A stretch of DNA of 64,000 nucleotides, taken from Leptospira soteropolitanensis. GTDB lineage: Bacteria > Spirochaetota > Leptospiria > Leptospirales > Leptospiraceae. The translations under genes and the position numbers were made by a program. Below the pieces are notes generated by a model, which made no database searches, was not told where the DNA came from, and worked only from the letters and a program-made list of their open reading frames with translations. Shown in pieces: positions 35,565 through 44,860 of the stretch. The stretch lies in the NCBI RefSeq assembly GCF_026151655.1, contig NZ_JAMQPN010000010.1, positions 73,932-137,931 on the forward strand. Reading direction: 5' to 3'. Positions within the stretch are counted from its first letter, which is position 1; every line of letters begins with the position of its first letter.

Positions 35565-36486
35565 AATAATTTCCCACATCTACATTGTCGAGTGCAGCAA
35601 TCGCATCGTCAGTGAGTATGGCTGCTGAGCAGTAAAGAGAAATCAAATAGGATCCAATTGCTGATCGGTTAATTCCCATAAAACGAACAGACAGTCCCGG
35701 AGTTTGTTCCCCTGGTAGGTTGGATTGATATAAACCCACAACCCCTTGTTTTTTTTCACCAACTCTTAAGAGTAAAATACTAGAAGTTCCTACAGCTGAC
35801 TTTGGATTTGTTTCACCATTCACAAGAAGTTTGTCGGTAGGAATGAGTGGTAGCCCTCTCCAAGTTAAAAATTGTGCACCAAACAGAGTCACTGTGGCCG
35901 GTGGAACACCTCTTCTTGTACATTCACGACCGAAAGCAGCAATTGCAAGTGGGTGTGCTAAAAAGAAAGATGGTTCTTTCCAAACTTTTGTGATTAAATC
36001 ATCCAAATCATCAGGGGTAGGAGGTCCTTTGCGAGTGCTAATTCTTTGGTGAGGCGGAACATTTTTTAACAATCCATAATCCTCATTATTGATGAGTTCC
36101 AATTCTTGTTTTTCTTTTACACTTTCAATGGCGAGTCTAAGTTGTTCATTGATTTGTTCATGTGGGGAACTGTATAAATCAGAGACTCTGGTTTGTACAT
36201 CAAGGATTGTGGAAATTAAACTAAGTGTGTATTCACGAGGTTTTTCTTCGTAGTTAACAAACGTTTCTGGAAGTTCTTGTTCTCCCTTTTGTCCGCAAAG
36301 TACATCCACTTGTGTATTGGATTTCACTCGGTTAACACGAAGGACTCCCGCTTCTAACGGTTTCCAGTCGAGCAACCTAACTAAAAAACGTGGGGTAGTG
36401 GCACCATATTGTGCATTTGTTTTGACTGTATTTGCCAGTTGGCGTGCTGCTAAATCGCCTAAAGCGTGCTGTGTTTGTTCTGCCAT
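35551..36486 (-). CDS. srpI: Family 2A encapsulin shell protein
   Basis: A 311-residue shell protein of the HK97 fold, Family 2A (SrpI type). Recognised by the ALGDLAARQLANTVKT start, the YGATTPRFLVRLLDWKPLEAG segment, the conserved PREYTLSLISTILDVQTRVSDLYS, the PHQRISTRKGPPTPDDLDDLI part of the E-loop region, FGRECTRRGVPPATVTLFG, and GIPTDKL-type and RFMGINRSAIGSYLISLY segments. Family 2A shells are T=1 cages that enclose a cysteine desulfurase and are linked to sulfur supply or storage. The ribosome-binding site GAGGT before the ATG is strong. The cargo gene overlaps the 3' end, so the two are co-transcribed. Confidence 0.93.
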   Translation of the reverse strand: MAEQTQHALGDLAARQLANTVKTNAQYGATTPRFLVRLLDWKPLEAGVLRVNRVKSNTQVDVLCGQKGEQELPETFVNYEEKPREYTLSLISTILDVQTRVSDLYSSPHEQINEQLRLAIESVKEKQELELINNEDYGLLKNVPPHQRISTRKGPPTPDDLDDLITKVWKEPSFFLAHPLAIAAFGRECTRRGVPPATVTLFGAQFLTWRGLPLIPTDKLLVNGETNPKSAVGTSSILLLRVGEKKQGVVGLYQSNLPGEQTPGLSVRFMGINRSAIGSYLISLYCSAAILTDDAIAALDNVDVGNYYEYK

Positions 36487-36625
36487 AAATGACCTCTTTT
36501 TTGGAAATGGATCATTTACGATAAATTTCTTTCGATACCCCGAAAACGAGAATCGATAGGATCAATGAAAATAGAGTTAAGTTTTGTGTGGTATATTGTG
36601 AAAGTTGATCAGTAGACTAAGCAAT

Positions 36626-39600
36626 TTAATCCAATCGGAGCCATTGTTTTATCTTTTCGGCAATCGTTTTTAAAACAACAGGTTTGGATATGTAATCGTT
36701 CATTCCACTTTCCAGGCAACGTTCTTCTTCACCTGACAGAATACCGGCGGTGAGTGCAATGATCGGAACCATTTTCCCATTGGCTAATTTTCTGATTTCT
36801 TTGGTCGCATCGTAGCCGTTCATTTCTGGCATCTGTACATCCATTAATACCAATTGTGGTTCTGTTTGAATAAAATTTTCTACTGCTAAGACTCCGTTCT
36901 CAGCTTCGATGATGATGGTTCCGGGTAAAGATTTTTGAACAATTGCTTTCGTTAACATCATGTTTACGGGATTATCTTCTACAATCATAATCTTGATTTT
37001 TTCATTGGTCAAGATGGGAGAGACTGGTTCATAAGCGGTTGTTAATACTTCTTGGTTTTTTCCAGAAACGAGTTTGTCCAAACTCTCATACAAAATATTG
37101 GTTTGAATTGGTTTTAAAAGAATAGATTGTATGCCGAGTTCCTTCCCGCGTTTGTAAATGCTTTCATCATTGGAAGACGTATGAAGAGATAAAAATGGTT
37201 TTCTTAAGTTGTTTGTTTTGATCGTTTTTAAAAGATTTTCTAGGAAATCTAATCCATTCATTTCTGGCATGTTAAAATCGGAGATCACTACGTCGTATAG
37301 ATTGCCAGAGGAAATTGTATTGAGTGCCTCCTGTGCGTTTCGAAACCCATCAACTTGGATTCCTTTGTAATTTAACATCTCTCGGATCACAAGTAAGTTG
37401 GTTTCATTATCATCTAAAACTAATACTTTTTTGATTTCTTTTAGTTCTGGTTCTATGTTTCTTTCGTTATCGGCAAGGGTAGTGATTTTGAAGAAAAACC
37501 GAGATCCTTGGTCTCGTTCTGATTCCAATTCCATTTTTGAATCAAATAAATTTAATAATTTACTAGAAATGGATAATCCTAAACCGGTTCCACCAAACTG
37601 CCGTGTTGTGGAAGTATCTGCTTGAGAGAATACTTCGAAAATTTTCTCTCTATTTTCCGGGCTAATACCAATTCCTGTGTCAATTACTTCGAAAAGAAAT
37701 TCGTATTCGTTCTGGCCTTTTGGTTCTGCAGAGATTTTGATTTGAATTTCCCCTTTTAAGGTGAACTTTAGCGCATTACCTATTAAATTTAAAAGGATTT
37801 GTCGTAACCTAAGGGAATCGACGAATATATTTCTGGGAACTTTGGGTGAAATGTTTAGTATGAGTTCTAAACCTTTTTCGTATGCTTTGTGTTTAACGAT
37901 CTCTGCAATTTGATGGAGTAAGTCATAGATATTAACACGCTCCTTATAAAGTTCCATTTTCCCGGATTCAATTTTGGAAAAATCTAAAATGTCATTGATG
38001 AGGTCGAGTAGGGAACTTGCTGAAAGATATACAGTTTCCATGTATTTTCTTTGTACTTGGCTAAGTTCTGTACGCATGAGTAAGTCTGAGAAACCAATGA
38101 CACCATTGAGCGGAGTTCGGATCTCATGACTCATATTGGCAAGGAAATCCGACTTTGCCTGGGAAGCTTTTTCTGCATTTTCTCTGGCAACTATTAGATC
38201 TTTTTCGAGTAACTTTCGTTCGGTGATATCTGTATGGGTTCCAATCATCCGAAGTGGTTTACCATCTTCTGTCCATTCAATGACTTTCCCGCGGTCTAAA
38301 ATCCATTTATAGGATCCATCTTTACATAACATGCGATGTTCATTTACATAAACCGCAGTTTCACCATTAAAATGTTTATCTAAATCGGCAAAATAATTTT
38401 CTTTATCTACCGGGTGGACTCTCGATTCCCATTCTGATATATCAGTGCCAATTTCTTCTTCAGAATAACCTAACATGTTTTTCCATTGGTTGGAAAAGAA
38501 AACTTTGTTTGTGATGGCATTCCAATCCCAGATTCCATCTCCTGATCCTTCCAAAGCAAATTGCCAACGGCTTTCGCTGGCACGTAATGCCTCTTCGGTG
38601 GCTTTGTGCGCTGAAATATCGATACCTATCCCAAGGTAACCTGTGATTTTGCCATCTTTGTTTTTGGTAGCAGTGATTACTAGTTGGACAGGAAATTCCG
38701 TTTTATCTTTACGCACATAAGTCCACTCTCGTGAGTCATATTCACCTAACTTCGCTTTATGGATAAATGTATTAAACCCTGATATGGGAATTCCAAATTC
38801 ACTTGTCAAGGCAGCGGAACGGGCTTCGATTTCTTCCTTTTTATGAAAAATCGCAAGTGTCGTTTTGCCAATAATCTCTTCGGCATCATATCTTAAATGG
38901 TATTCGGCACCTTTGTTAAAATGAGTAATGATTCCATTCGTGTCAGAACCGATAATGGTTACATGAGTGGTCGCATCCAAAATGGTTTCTAGTTTTGAAA
39001 GTGCATCTTCTCTTTGTTTGTCTAGGGTTACGTTTTTAGTGATATCTTGAAAACTTCCAAAAACACGGATACATTTTCCATCTTTAAATACAGAGTGTCC
39101 GATAGCCCTTACCCATTTGATTTTTCCCAAATTGGTTTTGATTTGTAAAACCAAATCGTAGGATCTACCTTCCGTTACGGCTTTGTTGAAAGCCTCTAAT
39201 AACATTTGTTTGTGGTCTTCTAATGGATAAAAATCGAATGCAGTTTTTAGATCTGGAATATAATCATCTGGAACTTCATGGATTCTTTTTGTCTCTTTGG
39301 CCCAAAATAGAGTGTTGTTAACAAGATCAACATCCCAGGCTCCGACGTTGGCAGCAGCATTGGTTTCTTCGAATAAAAGTTTAATACTCGCAAGCTCATC
39401 TCGTTGTTTGATAACTTCTAATTCTTTATCTTTTCTTTTTGTGATATCGATTAGATAAGAAATTTTTTCTGTAGGTATGGAATTGAAATAACTAACAACA
39501 CTATAAACGGAAACATAAATGTAAGCACCGTCCTGTTTTCGAAATCGAAATTCCCTTTGGTAAGTGTTTGATTTATTTTTTAAATGCTCTTTTTCTTCGG

Positions 39601-40120
39601 AAATAGCTCTTTCTTTATCATCCGGGTGAATGAGATCATCCGGCTTTAACATCCCTTTTTTAAAGTCACCGGTTTGGTATCCCAAGTTTAAAGAAACATT
39701 CGGTGACACATAGGTTGTTACAAACTCCGTATCAAATTGATAACGAAAAATAACATACGGACCACTATCCAAAATTACATTTTCTATATTAAAGTTTGGT
39801 TCTCCGCGGAGAATGACTCCTGGTTTGTTTTTGAATTCTATATACCTTCCCGAAATTCGAAATGGGTTCCCGAGAAGGCTTGTAGTGAATTGGAAAGGAG
39901 TCCTTTTGGCCAAAGTTTCTTGGCATAAATTCACGAGAATCAGTGCATCCCTGGGAGAGATGTGAAGGTCGTTAATATGTTTTCCAACGGAAATGGAATC
40001 AGGTGGCAGAAAAAGATTCGGAGAGGTGCGAGAAAATTGAATTTCTAAAAATGGATCCAGGTAGATTAGGAATTCGTCAAAACTCTCCACTATGGATTGG
40101 TAGTTGAAACTTTCTGCCAT
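36626..40120 (-). CDS. multi-PAS hybrid histidine kinase with two receiver domains
   Basis: An 1164-residue cytoplasmic kinase without membrane segments. Order: a divergent PAS-like region (1-115), PAS/PAC (about 120-228), PAS (about 252-364), PAS (about 376-505), PAS (about 515-635), HisKA with SHEIRTPLNGVIG (phospho-accepting His 665), ATPase with N782, DTGIGI and GGTGLGLSIS, receiver 1 (Asp 948) and receiver 2 (Asp 1094). It likely senses redox or a small ligand through the PAS domains and passes phosphate to a separate partner. The start lies 5 bases after a CATAAC box, which implies a leaderless mRNA. The shell gene is 139 bases downstream. Confidence 0.93.
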   Translation of the reverse strand: MAESFNYQSIVESFDEFLIYLDPFLEIQFSRTSPNLFLPPDSISVGKHINDLHISPRDALILVNLCQETLAKRTPFQFTTSLLGNPFRISGRYIEFKNKPGVILRGEPNFNIENVILDSGPYVIFRYQFDTEFVTTYVSPNVSLNLGYQTGDFKKGMLKPDDLIHPDDKERAISEEKEHLKNKSNTYQREFRFRKQDGAYIYVSVYSVVSYFNSIPTEKISYLIDITKRKDKELEVIKQRDELASIKLLFEETNAAANVGAWDVDLVNNTLFWAKETKRIHEVPDDYIPDLKTAFDFYPLEDHKQMLLEAFNKAVTEGRSYDLVLQIKTNLGKIKWVRAIGHSVFKDGKCIRVFGSFQDITKNVTLDKQREDALSKLETILDATTHVTIIGSDTNGIITHFNKGAEYHLRYDAEEIIGKTTLAIFHKKEEIEARSAALTSEFGIPISGFNTFIHKAKLGEYDSREWTYVRKDKTEFPVQLVITATKNKDGKITGYLGIGIDISAHKATEEALRASESRWQFALEGSGDGIWDWNAITNKVFFSNQWKNMLGYSEEEIGTDISEWESRVHPVDKENYFADLDKHFNGETAVYVNEHRMLCKDGSYKWILDRGKVIEWTEDGKPLRMIGTHTDITERKLLEKDLIVARENAEKASQAKSDFLANMSHEIRTPLNGVIGFSDLLMRTELSQVQRKYMETVYLSASSLLDLINDILDFSKIESGKMELYKERVNIYDLLHQIAEIVKHKAYEKGLELILNISPKVPRNIFVDSLRLRQILLNLIGNALKFTLKGEIQIKISAEPKGQNEYEFLFEVIDTGIGISPENREKIFEVFSQADTSTTRQFGGTGLGLSISSKLLNLFDSKMELESERDQGSRFFFKITTLADNERNIEPELKEIKKVLVLDDNETNLLVIREMLNYKGIQVDGFRNAQEALNTISSGNLYDVVISDFNMPEMNGLDFLENLLKTIKTNNLRKPFLSLHTSSNDESIYKRGKELGIQSILLKPIQTNILYESLDKLVSGKNQEVLTTAYEPVSPILTNEKIKIMIVEDNPVNMMLTKAIVQKSLPGTIIIEAENGVLAVENFIQTEPQLVLMDVQMPEMNGYDATKEIRKLANGKMVPIIALTAGILSGEEERCLESGMNDYISKPVVLKTIAEKIKQWLRLD

Positions 40121-40125
40121 GAATT

Positions 40126-40137
40126 GTTATGTCACTT
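40126..40137 (-). promoter_or_regulatory. extended -10 element of a likely leaderless transcript
   Basis: On the minus strand AAGTGACATAAC is followed by AATTC and then the ATG of the hybrid kinase. The TG-A-CATAAC part fits an extended -10. With normal spacing the transcript would start at or next to the ATG, so no ribosome-binding site could be present, and none is seen. It matches 11 of 12 bases of the repeats before the DegT-like gene. Confidence 0.45.
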
Positions 40138-40164
40138 GACCAAAACGATTGGTTCTAAAGAATA

Positions 40165-42786
40165 ATGGATACGATGATGAATCGCCTGTCACTTTCTATT
40201 TTTCTTCTGTGTATTTTCGCATTTCCTATGGGAAATCTGATGAGCCAAACCCAAAGAAATCATGGTTGGGTGGTTTCGGGAAATTCCTCCAAACTCCTCA
40301 TCCAAGGAAAAGAAATTTTAAATGCCAGAGATGATTTTCGATTCAAAGCACCTGAGGGTATGAATCAAATCCAGGAAATCGATTATTATCTAATGTTAGG
40401 AGAATATTATCTACGAAAAAAAGATAAAGTAGGAATTGCCAATATCCTCTACGATCTTCGTACTAAAAAAGGTGAATATGCCTTTGCCGATTCGTTACTC
40501 ACTTCTTTATGGAAACAGTCACAATCCGAAGAAGTGCAAGCGATTAAAATCCTTGATACCTACATTCAAAAAGAACCCAATACATACTTTCGTAACCTAG
40601 CAAAAAATATGCGAACCAACCTTTTTCAAACAGGGGAAGATGAAAAAAAATCTATGGTCCGCATGGATTGTCAAAAAAACAAACCTTACTATTCTTTATG
40701 CCGAGTTTTTCGATTACAATATTATATTGATCTTCCTTCCGGCAAAGAGAAGGAAATGCATAAACATTTTGTGAATATTATGCGTGTCAGTTCTCCTTTT
40801 TTTGAAGACCCTAATTTGGAATGGATTCCTCTTCTGGATCGGATAGACGAAGATCTTCCCGCCAAACTTTCCTTTCTTGGATTTGCCAGAGAAGGAATTC
40901 ATCTGCAAAAAATGATGATGGATCTGGAAAAGATCACAGACGGGTTTATCAGTGAAAATTCAAACGAACGAATGGCATTTTTTCAAATACTTTCGGGAGA
41001 TTATGCCGGAGCGGAAGAGTCACTTTTGAATTTTCTGAAATTAGCAAAGGGCAAAAAGACTTCCATTCTAAATAGAGTCTATGTAAAGTTAGGTGCACTT
41101 GCTTATTTGCAAAAAGATTATAAAAAATCTTTGGATTATTACCTGAAATTGGATTTAACGAACTGGTCAGCCGATATTCATCATCCCTATTTGAACGAAC
41201 CAATGTCGATCAGTGGAGTTAAGGATTTAATTTCTGTTTCATTGTATAAGGTAAATGGAGCTGACGCTGCCCTTAAAGCATTACAAAAAATCAAAGATCC
41301 TGAGAAACTAACAGAAGCAGATATCTGGCCTAAACTAAGAATTTCACAAATGTTAATGGATCAAAATCCAGAACTATCATCACGAATGACTGATGAAATC
41401 ATTTATATGGCTCAGGAAAAAAAATGGAGAAGGTTAGAATATGCCGCTACTGTTTTGCAAGGGTATAATCAAATTTATAGAAAGGAATTTCGAAAATCCA
41501 CAATTGAGCTAACAAAGAGTAGGGGGATTTTGGATGAAGAAAATGCATTTTATGCAGCAGAGTTCCTTCGTAATTTTGGGTTTGTATTTGCTCATACAGC
41601 TTCCGGCAAAAAAGGTCCAGTGAATGGAAACATTCGTGATGGTGTTTCTGATTATCTACAAAACAATCTTTATGAAGATTTGTATTATATTCGTAATTAC
41701 AGACCCTTGGCTTTTTCAACCGATTTGTTTTTTGAATATGCCCTAAGTCATTTGCGAGATGATAACGATGTTTGGGGGCTTTTGGATTCCGTTTATAAAT
41801 ACAATGCAGTAAAATGGACCCGCAGTTTAAAGGGGAGTCCTCATTCTTTATTTCAAATTCAATTTGTTGATAAACAATTTCAATATCTCTCTGGTTTTTC
41901 CACAACAAGAGAATCCAAGTTCTTTGATTCGACTTATGCCGATAGCCGCGAAACGGAAAGCCAAATCCAAAGAAAAAGCGAAGAAGAGTCTGTTCGCAAT
42001 TTAGAATCTGCAAAACATCCCACAGTAATTTTATTGCCATACAAAGAAGAGTTTTATCTTTTCACTTTTAATCCTAGAGAATCTAGAAGAAACCAACTGA
42101 CTTGGAAAGTCATTCGTTCCCAGAGGCCTGACACATCGGAAGCCATTGACTCTGTACGGGAGTTGGTTAGTTCCAATAAAGATACGGAAACGGTTCAAAT
42201 TTATTTGAATGAATCTGGGGCAAGTCTTATGCGATCTCTCAAAAAAGAAATGAAAGAGACGGGGTTTACATTTTTCTTTTCACTCCAACCTGGTTCCGAT
42301 CCTCAAAAACCGTTAAACACGTTTTCTTGGAAATGTCCACAAAACATGCGTTCTTTAGGTGGGAAAGGAATGAATTTAGTGGATACCGCTTATTTCGAAG
42401 GTTCACGCATCTTAAAAGAAAAAGAAAGACTCCACCTTTGGGATTTTTCTGCAAATGCAAGTCCTTTAAACTCCGTGACTAATCTTTCTTGGTCTTGTAA
42501 ATCTGATCTTGGATCTTTCGAAGAAATACCATTTTTAAAATTATTCCGTCGGATTGACTATCGAACTGTTCCACGGATGGTTGTTTACACCGAACGTGTG
42601 GTTGGCAAATCCTTTGCCGATTACTCTTGGCATTACCAATGGCTGCATTTTTGGTTTCGTTCGGGGACAAAAAAAATCGGATACCTCCCAACCCTTCCTG
42701 TTTTGGATGCGGCCTCTGTCTCAGGCCTTGCCGATCCTTCACGTTATCAAGACGAAGGTGTTTGGATCCATGCCACCCCGCAATAA
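40165..42786 (+). CDS. large exported TPR-like protein
   Basis: An 873-residue protein with a signal peptide (LSLSIFLLCIFAFPMGNLMSQ). Residues about 50-480 form helix pairs with TPR-like spacing (YYLMLGEYYLRKKDK, VYVKLGALAYLQKDYKKSLDYYLKL). The C-terminal third (about 610-870) alternates strands and helices (HPTVILLPYKEEFYLFTF, LHLWDFSANASPLNS, VPRMVVYTERVVGKSFADY), in an order that recalls a CHAT (caspase-like) domain. I see no clear His-Cys pair, so if it is CHAT-like it is degenerate. It is divergent from the hybrid kinase with 44 bases between them, so shared control is possible. No function is assigned. Confidence 0.65.
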   Translation: MDTMMNRLSLSIFLLCIFAFPMGNLMSQTQRNHGWVVSGNSSKLLIQGKEILNARDDFRFKAPEGMNQIQEIDYYLMLGEYYLRKKDKVGIANILYDLRTKKGEYAFADSLLTSLWKQSQSEEVQAIKILDTYIQKEPNTYFRNLAKNMRTNLFQTGEDEKKSMVRMDCQKNKPYYSLCRVFRLQYYIDLPSGKEKEMHKHFVNIMRVSSPFFEDPNLEWIPLLDRIDEDLPAKLSFLGFAREGIHLQKMMMDLEKITDGFISENSNERMAFFQILSGDYAGAEESLLNFLKLAKGKKTSILNRVYVKLGALAYLQKDYKKSLDYYLKLDLTNWSADIHHPYLNEPMSISGVKDLISVSLYKVNGADAALKALQKIKDPEKLTEADIWPKLRISQMLMDQNPELSSRMTDEIIYMAQEKKWRRLEYAATVLQGYNQIYRKEFRKSTIELTKSRGILDEENAFYAAEFLRNFGFVFAHTASGKKGPVNGNIRDGVSDYLQNNLYEDLYYIRNYRPLAFSTDLFFEYALSHLRDDNDVWGLLDSVYKYNAVKWTRSLKGSPHSLFQIQFVDKQFQYLSGFSTTRESKFFDSTYADSRETESQIQRKSEEESVRNLESAKHPTVILLPYKEEFYLFTFNPRESRRNQLTWKVIRSQRPDTSEAIDSVRELVSSNKDTETVQIYLNESGASLMRSLKKEMKETGFTFFFSLQPGSDPQKPLNTFSWKCPQNMRSLGGKGMNLVDTAYFEGSRILKEKERLHLWDFSANASPLNSVTNLSWSCKSDLGSFEEIPFLKLFRRIDYRTVPRMVVYTERVVGKSFADYSWHYQWLHFWFRSGTKKIGYLPTLPVLDAASVSGLADPSRYQDEGVWIHATPQ

Positions 42787-42798
42787 AAGTGACATAAT
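42787..42798 (+). promoter_or_regulatory. AAGTGACATAAT motif, candidate extended -10
   Basis: Exact copy of the 12-mer seen twice before the DegT-like gene. It starts on the last base of the TPR protein's stop codon region and lies about 160 bases upstream of the CorC/HlyC-type gene at 42959, in a 172-base gap. As an extended -10 it would give that gene a leader of about 155 bases. Confidence 0.4.
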
Positions 42799-42958
42799 CA
42801 TAGTTATATCCTTTGGAAGAAATCCCTAGATCTTCTATATTTCTGGTAAAAAAGAGCCAAAATTATAGGCGACACTGGGAGATCGGTCCAAAATACTTAT
42901 TTCTATTCCTCATACCAATGGACCCTGATCATAATACTTTAGCGGTGTTCGAGTTTCT

Positions 42959-44329
42959 ATGGAAATAATCGGCATCTTTCTTATCTTCCTCCTTGTCTTT
43001 GTGAATGGATTCTTCGTAGCAGCCGAGTTTGCTATGGTTTCGATTCGGCCTTCTCGCCTCGAAGAGCTTGTCAAAGAAAACCGGGCAATGGCTCTTCTGA
43101 CTAAAAAAGCCGTCTCTAAAATCGATGATATGTTGTCGGTTTGCCAAGTGGGAATTACTGTCGCAAGCCTACTTCTTGGATGGATTGGCGAAGCATTGTT
43201 TGCCAGTGTTGTCTCTGGATTCCTTCACATGTTTCAAATTGAATTGGATCTTGTGACCATCCACAGCATCTCGATTGGAGTCTCCTTTACTCTCATCACA
43301 TTACTACATGTGATTTTGGGAGAACTAGTTCCTAAAACCCTAGCGATACAAAATACAGAATCCATCGCTCTTGGTGTTTCCGGTCCTATGTGGTTGTTTT
43401 ATTATTTGTTTTTTCCTGTGACTTTTGTGATGAATCGTTTGGCAGGAGGAGTACTCACACTTTTCCGTTTGCAGCGGACTGGTGATAAGTATGTTCACTC
43501 AGCAGAAGAGCTCATGATCATTATTGAGGAACAAAGGAAACAAGGTCGGATTGACAATGCTGAAATGCAACTCATCCAAAAGACTTTTGATTTTTCAGAA
43601 CATACAGCTAAGGATGTAATGACACATAGGCTTTCGATCATCGGGATTCCACAAGAATCAACAATCGATAAAATGCTCCCACTCATTGCCGAACATAGTT
43701 TTTCAAGATATCCTGTTTATGATCAGACTTTAGATCGTATTGTTGGAATTGTCCATGTTCAAAAATACTTAAAATGGCAAGCAGCACATCTCTCTGCGAA
43801 GGGTAAAAAGGAAAAAATCACGGTCATTATGGAAAAGGATTTTGTGAAAGTTCCAGAATCTATGTCCATAGAACGAGTGATGACAAAACTTCGTGAGAAA
43901 AAACAACACATGGCTATTGTCATTGATGAATACGGTGGTGTTTCCGGCTTACTTACGTTAGAAGATATTATCGAAGAGTTTTTCGGTGAAATTCGAGATG
44001 AAACAGACACAGATGAAGTGGATGTAACTTCCAAAAATAAAAAAACAAAATCCATAACTTTAGATGGTGAAACAGAACTGTCAAGTTTATCTGATATTCT
44101 AGAAGGAGAAGAACCTTCGGATATGGAAGAAGTAAGAACCATTGCTGGTTATTTTATGGAAAAGAACGAAGATATGCCAAAAGAAGGTAGCATCGTTCAA
44201 ATTAAAAAGGGAAGTTTGAAGGTAAAAAAAATGGAGGGAAACAAAATCATCTCTATTCAATTTACTCCCAAACTAGAAGAAGATACTGATTCAGAGATGG
44301 AGAGGGAACTCTCTTACGAGGACAGATAA
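42959..44329 (+). CDS. CNNM/CorC-type membrane protein with CBS domains
   Basis: A 456-residue protein of the UPF0053 family. The N-terminal DUF21 membrane domain (about 1-195) holds VNGFFVAAEFAMVSIRPSRL, VGITVASLLLGWIGE and HVILGELVPKTLAIQ. A pair of CBS domains follows (about 215-345; VMTHRLSIIGIP, AIVIDEYGGVSGLLTLEDIIEE), then a CorC_HlyC domain (about 360-440). Relatives export Mg2+ or contribute to Mg/Co resistance; the Leptospira homologue TlyC was named as a haemolysin, a label that may not reflect its role. Its stop lies directly before the coaC start. Confidence 0.9.
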   Translation: MEIIGIFLIFLLVFVNGFFVAAEFAMVSIRPSRLEELVKENRAMALLTKKAVSKIDDMLSVCQVGITVASLLLGWIGEALFASVVSGFLHMFQIELDLVTIHSISIGVSFTLITLLHVILGELVPKTLAIQNTESIALGVSGPMWLFYYLFFPVTFVMNRLAGGVLTLFRLQRTGDKYVHSAEELMIIIEEQRKQGRIDNAEMQLIQKTFDFSEHTAKDVMTHRLSIIGIPQESTIDKMLPLIAEHSFSRYPVYDQTLDRIVGIVHVQKYLKWQAAHLSAKGKKEKITVIMEKDFVKVPESMSIERVMTKLREKKQHMAIVIDEYGGVSGLLTLEDIIEEFFGEIRDETDTDEVDVTSKNKKTKSITLDGETELSSLSDILEGEEPSDMEEVRTIAGYFMEKNEDMPKEGSIVQIKKGSLKVKKMEGNKIISIQFTPKLEEDTDSEMERELSYEDR

Positions 44330-44860
44330 ATGAAAGAAATTGTAATCGCAGTATCTGGATCTATTGCTTCTTATAAGGCTTGTGATTTGGTAAGAGGACT
44401 TACCAAACAAGGGTATCCTGTTCGCGTGATTATGACTTCTAATGCCACCAAATTTGTGGGTAAAATTACCTTCGAAGCTCTGACTGGAAAACCAGTTAGG
44501 GTAGATGAATTTGATACAGGTATGGCTCATATTGAAATCAAAAACATTGCTTCTGTTTTCGCAGTGGTTCCTGCTTCGGCAAATATCATTGGGAAAATGG
44601 CCAACGGCATTGCTGACGATTTGGTGACCTCAACCTATCTTGCTTGCACCTCTCCCGTGTTAGTGGCTCCTTCTATGAATCCCGGAATGTATTTACATCC
44701 TGCTGTCCAAAGAAATCTAAAAACCTTAGAATCAGATGGAGTGAATATTATCTCTCCTGACAAAGGGATTGTAGTTTGTGGAGATGAGGGATATGGCAAA
44801 CTAGCTACAGTAGAATCCATCATGGAACAAATCATTAAACTTCATACAGCCAATTCATGA
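44330..44860 (+). CDS. coaC: phosphopantothenoylcysteine decarboxylase
   Basis: A 176-residue FMN flavoprotein equal to the CoaC half of bifunctional CoaBC. The motifs are [20 protein letters not shown], the active-site His in [35 protein letters not shown] (the P-x-M-N-x-x-M motif) and [11 protein letters not shown] with the redox Cys. It decarboxylates phosphopantothenoylcysteine to phosphopantetheine in coenzyme A synthesis. GAGGA lies before the ATG. Its stop overlaps the coaB start as ATGA, so the enzyme is split in two coupled genes. Confidence 0.92.
   Translation: MKEIVIAVSGSIASYKACDLVRGLTKQGYPVRVIMTSNATKFVGKITFEALTGKPVRVDEFDTGMAHIEIKNIASVFAVVPASANIIGKMANGIADDLVTSTYLACTSPVLVAPSMNPGMYLHPAVQRNLKTLESDGVNIISPDKGIVVCGDEGYGKLATVESIMEQIIKLHTANS

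Noticed and set aside
41447..42040. 197-residue open frame on the minus strand
   Set aside because: It lies wholly inside the TPR protein gene on the other strand. Composition is rich in His, Cys and Arg with no recognisable motif.
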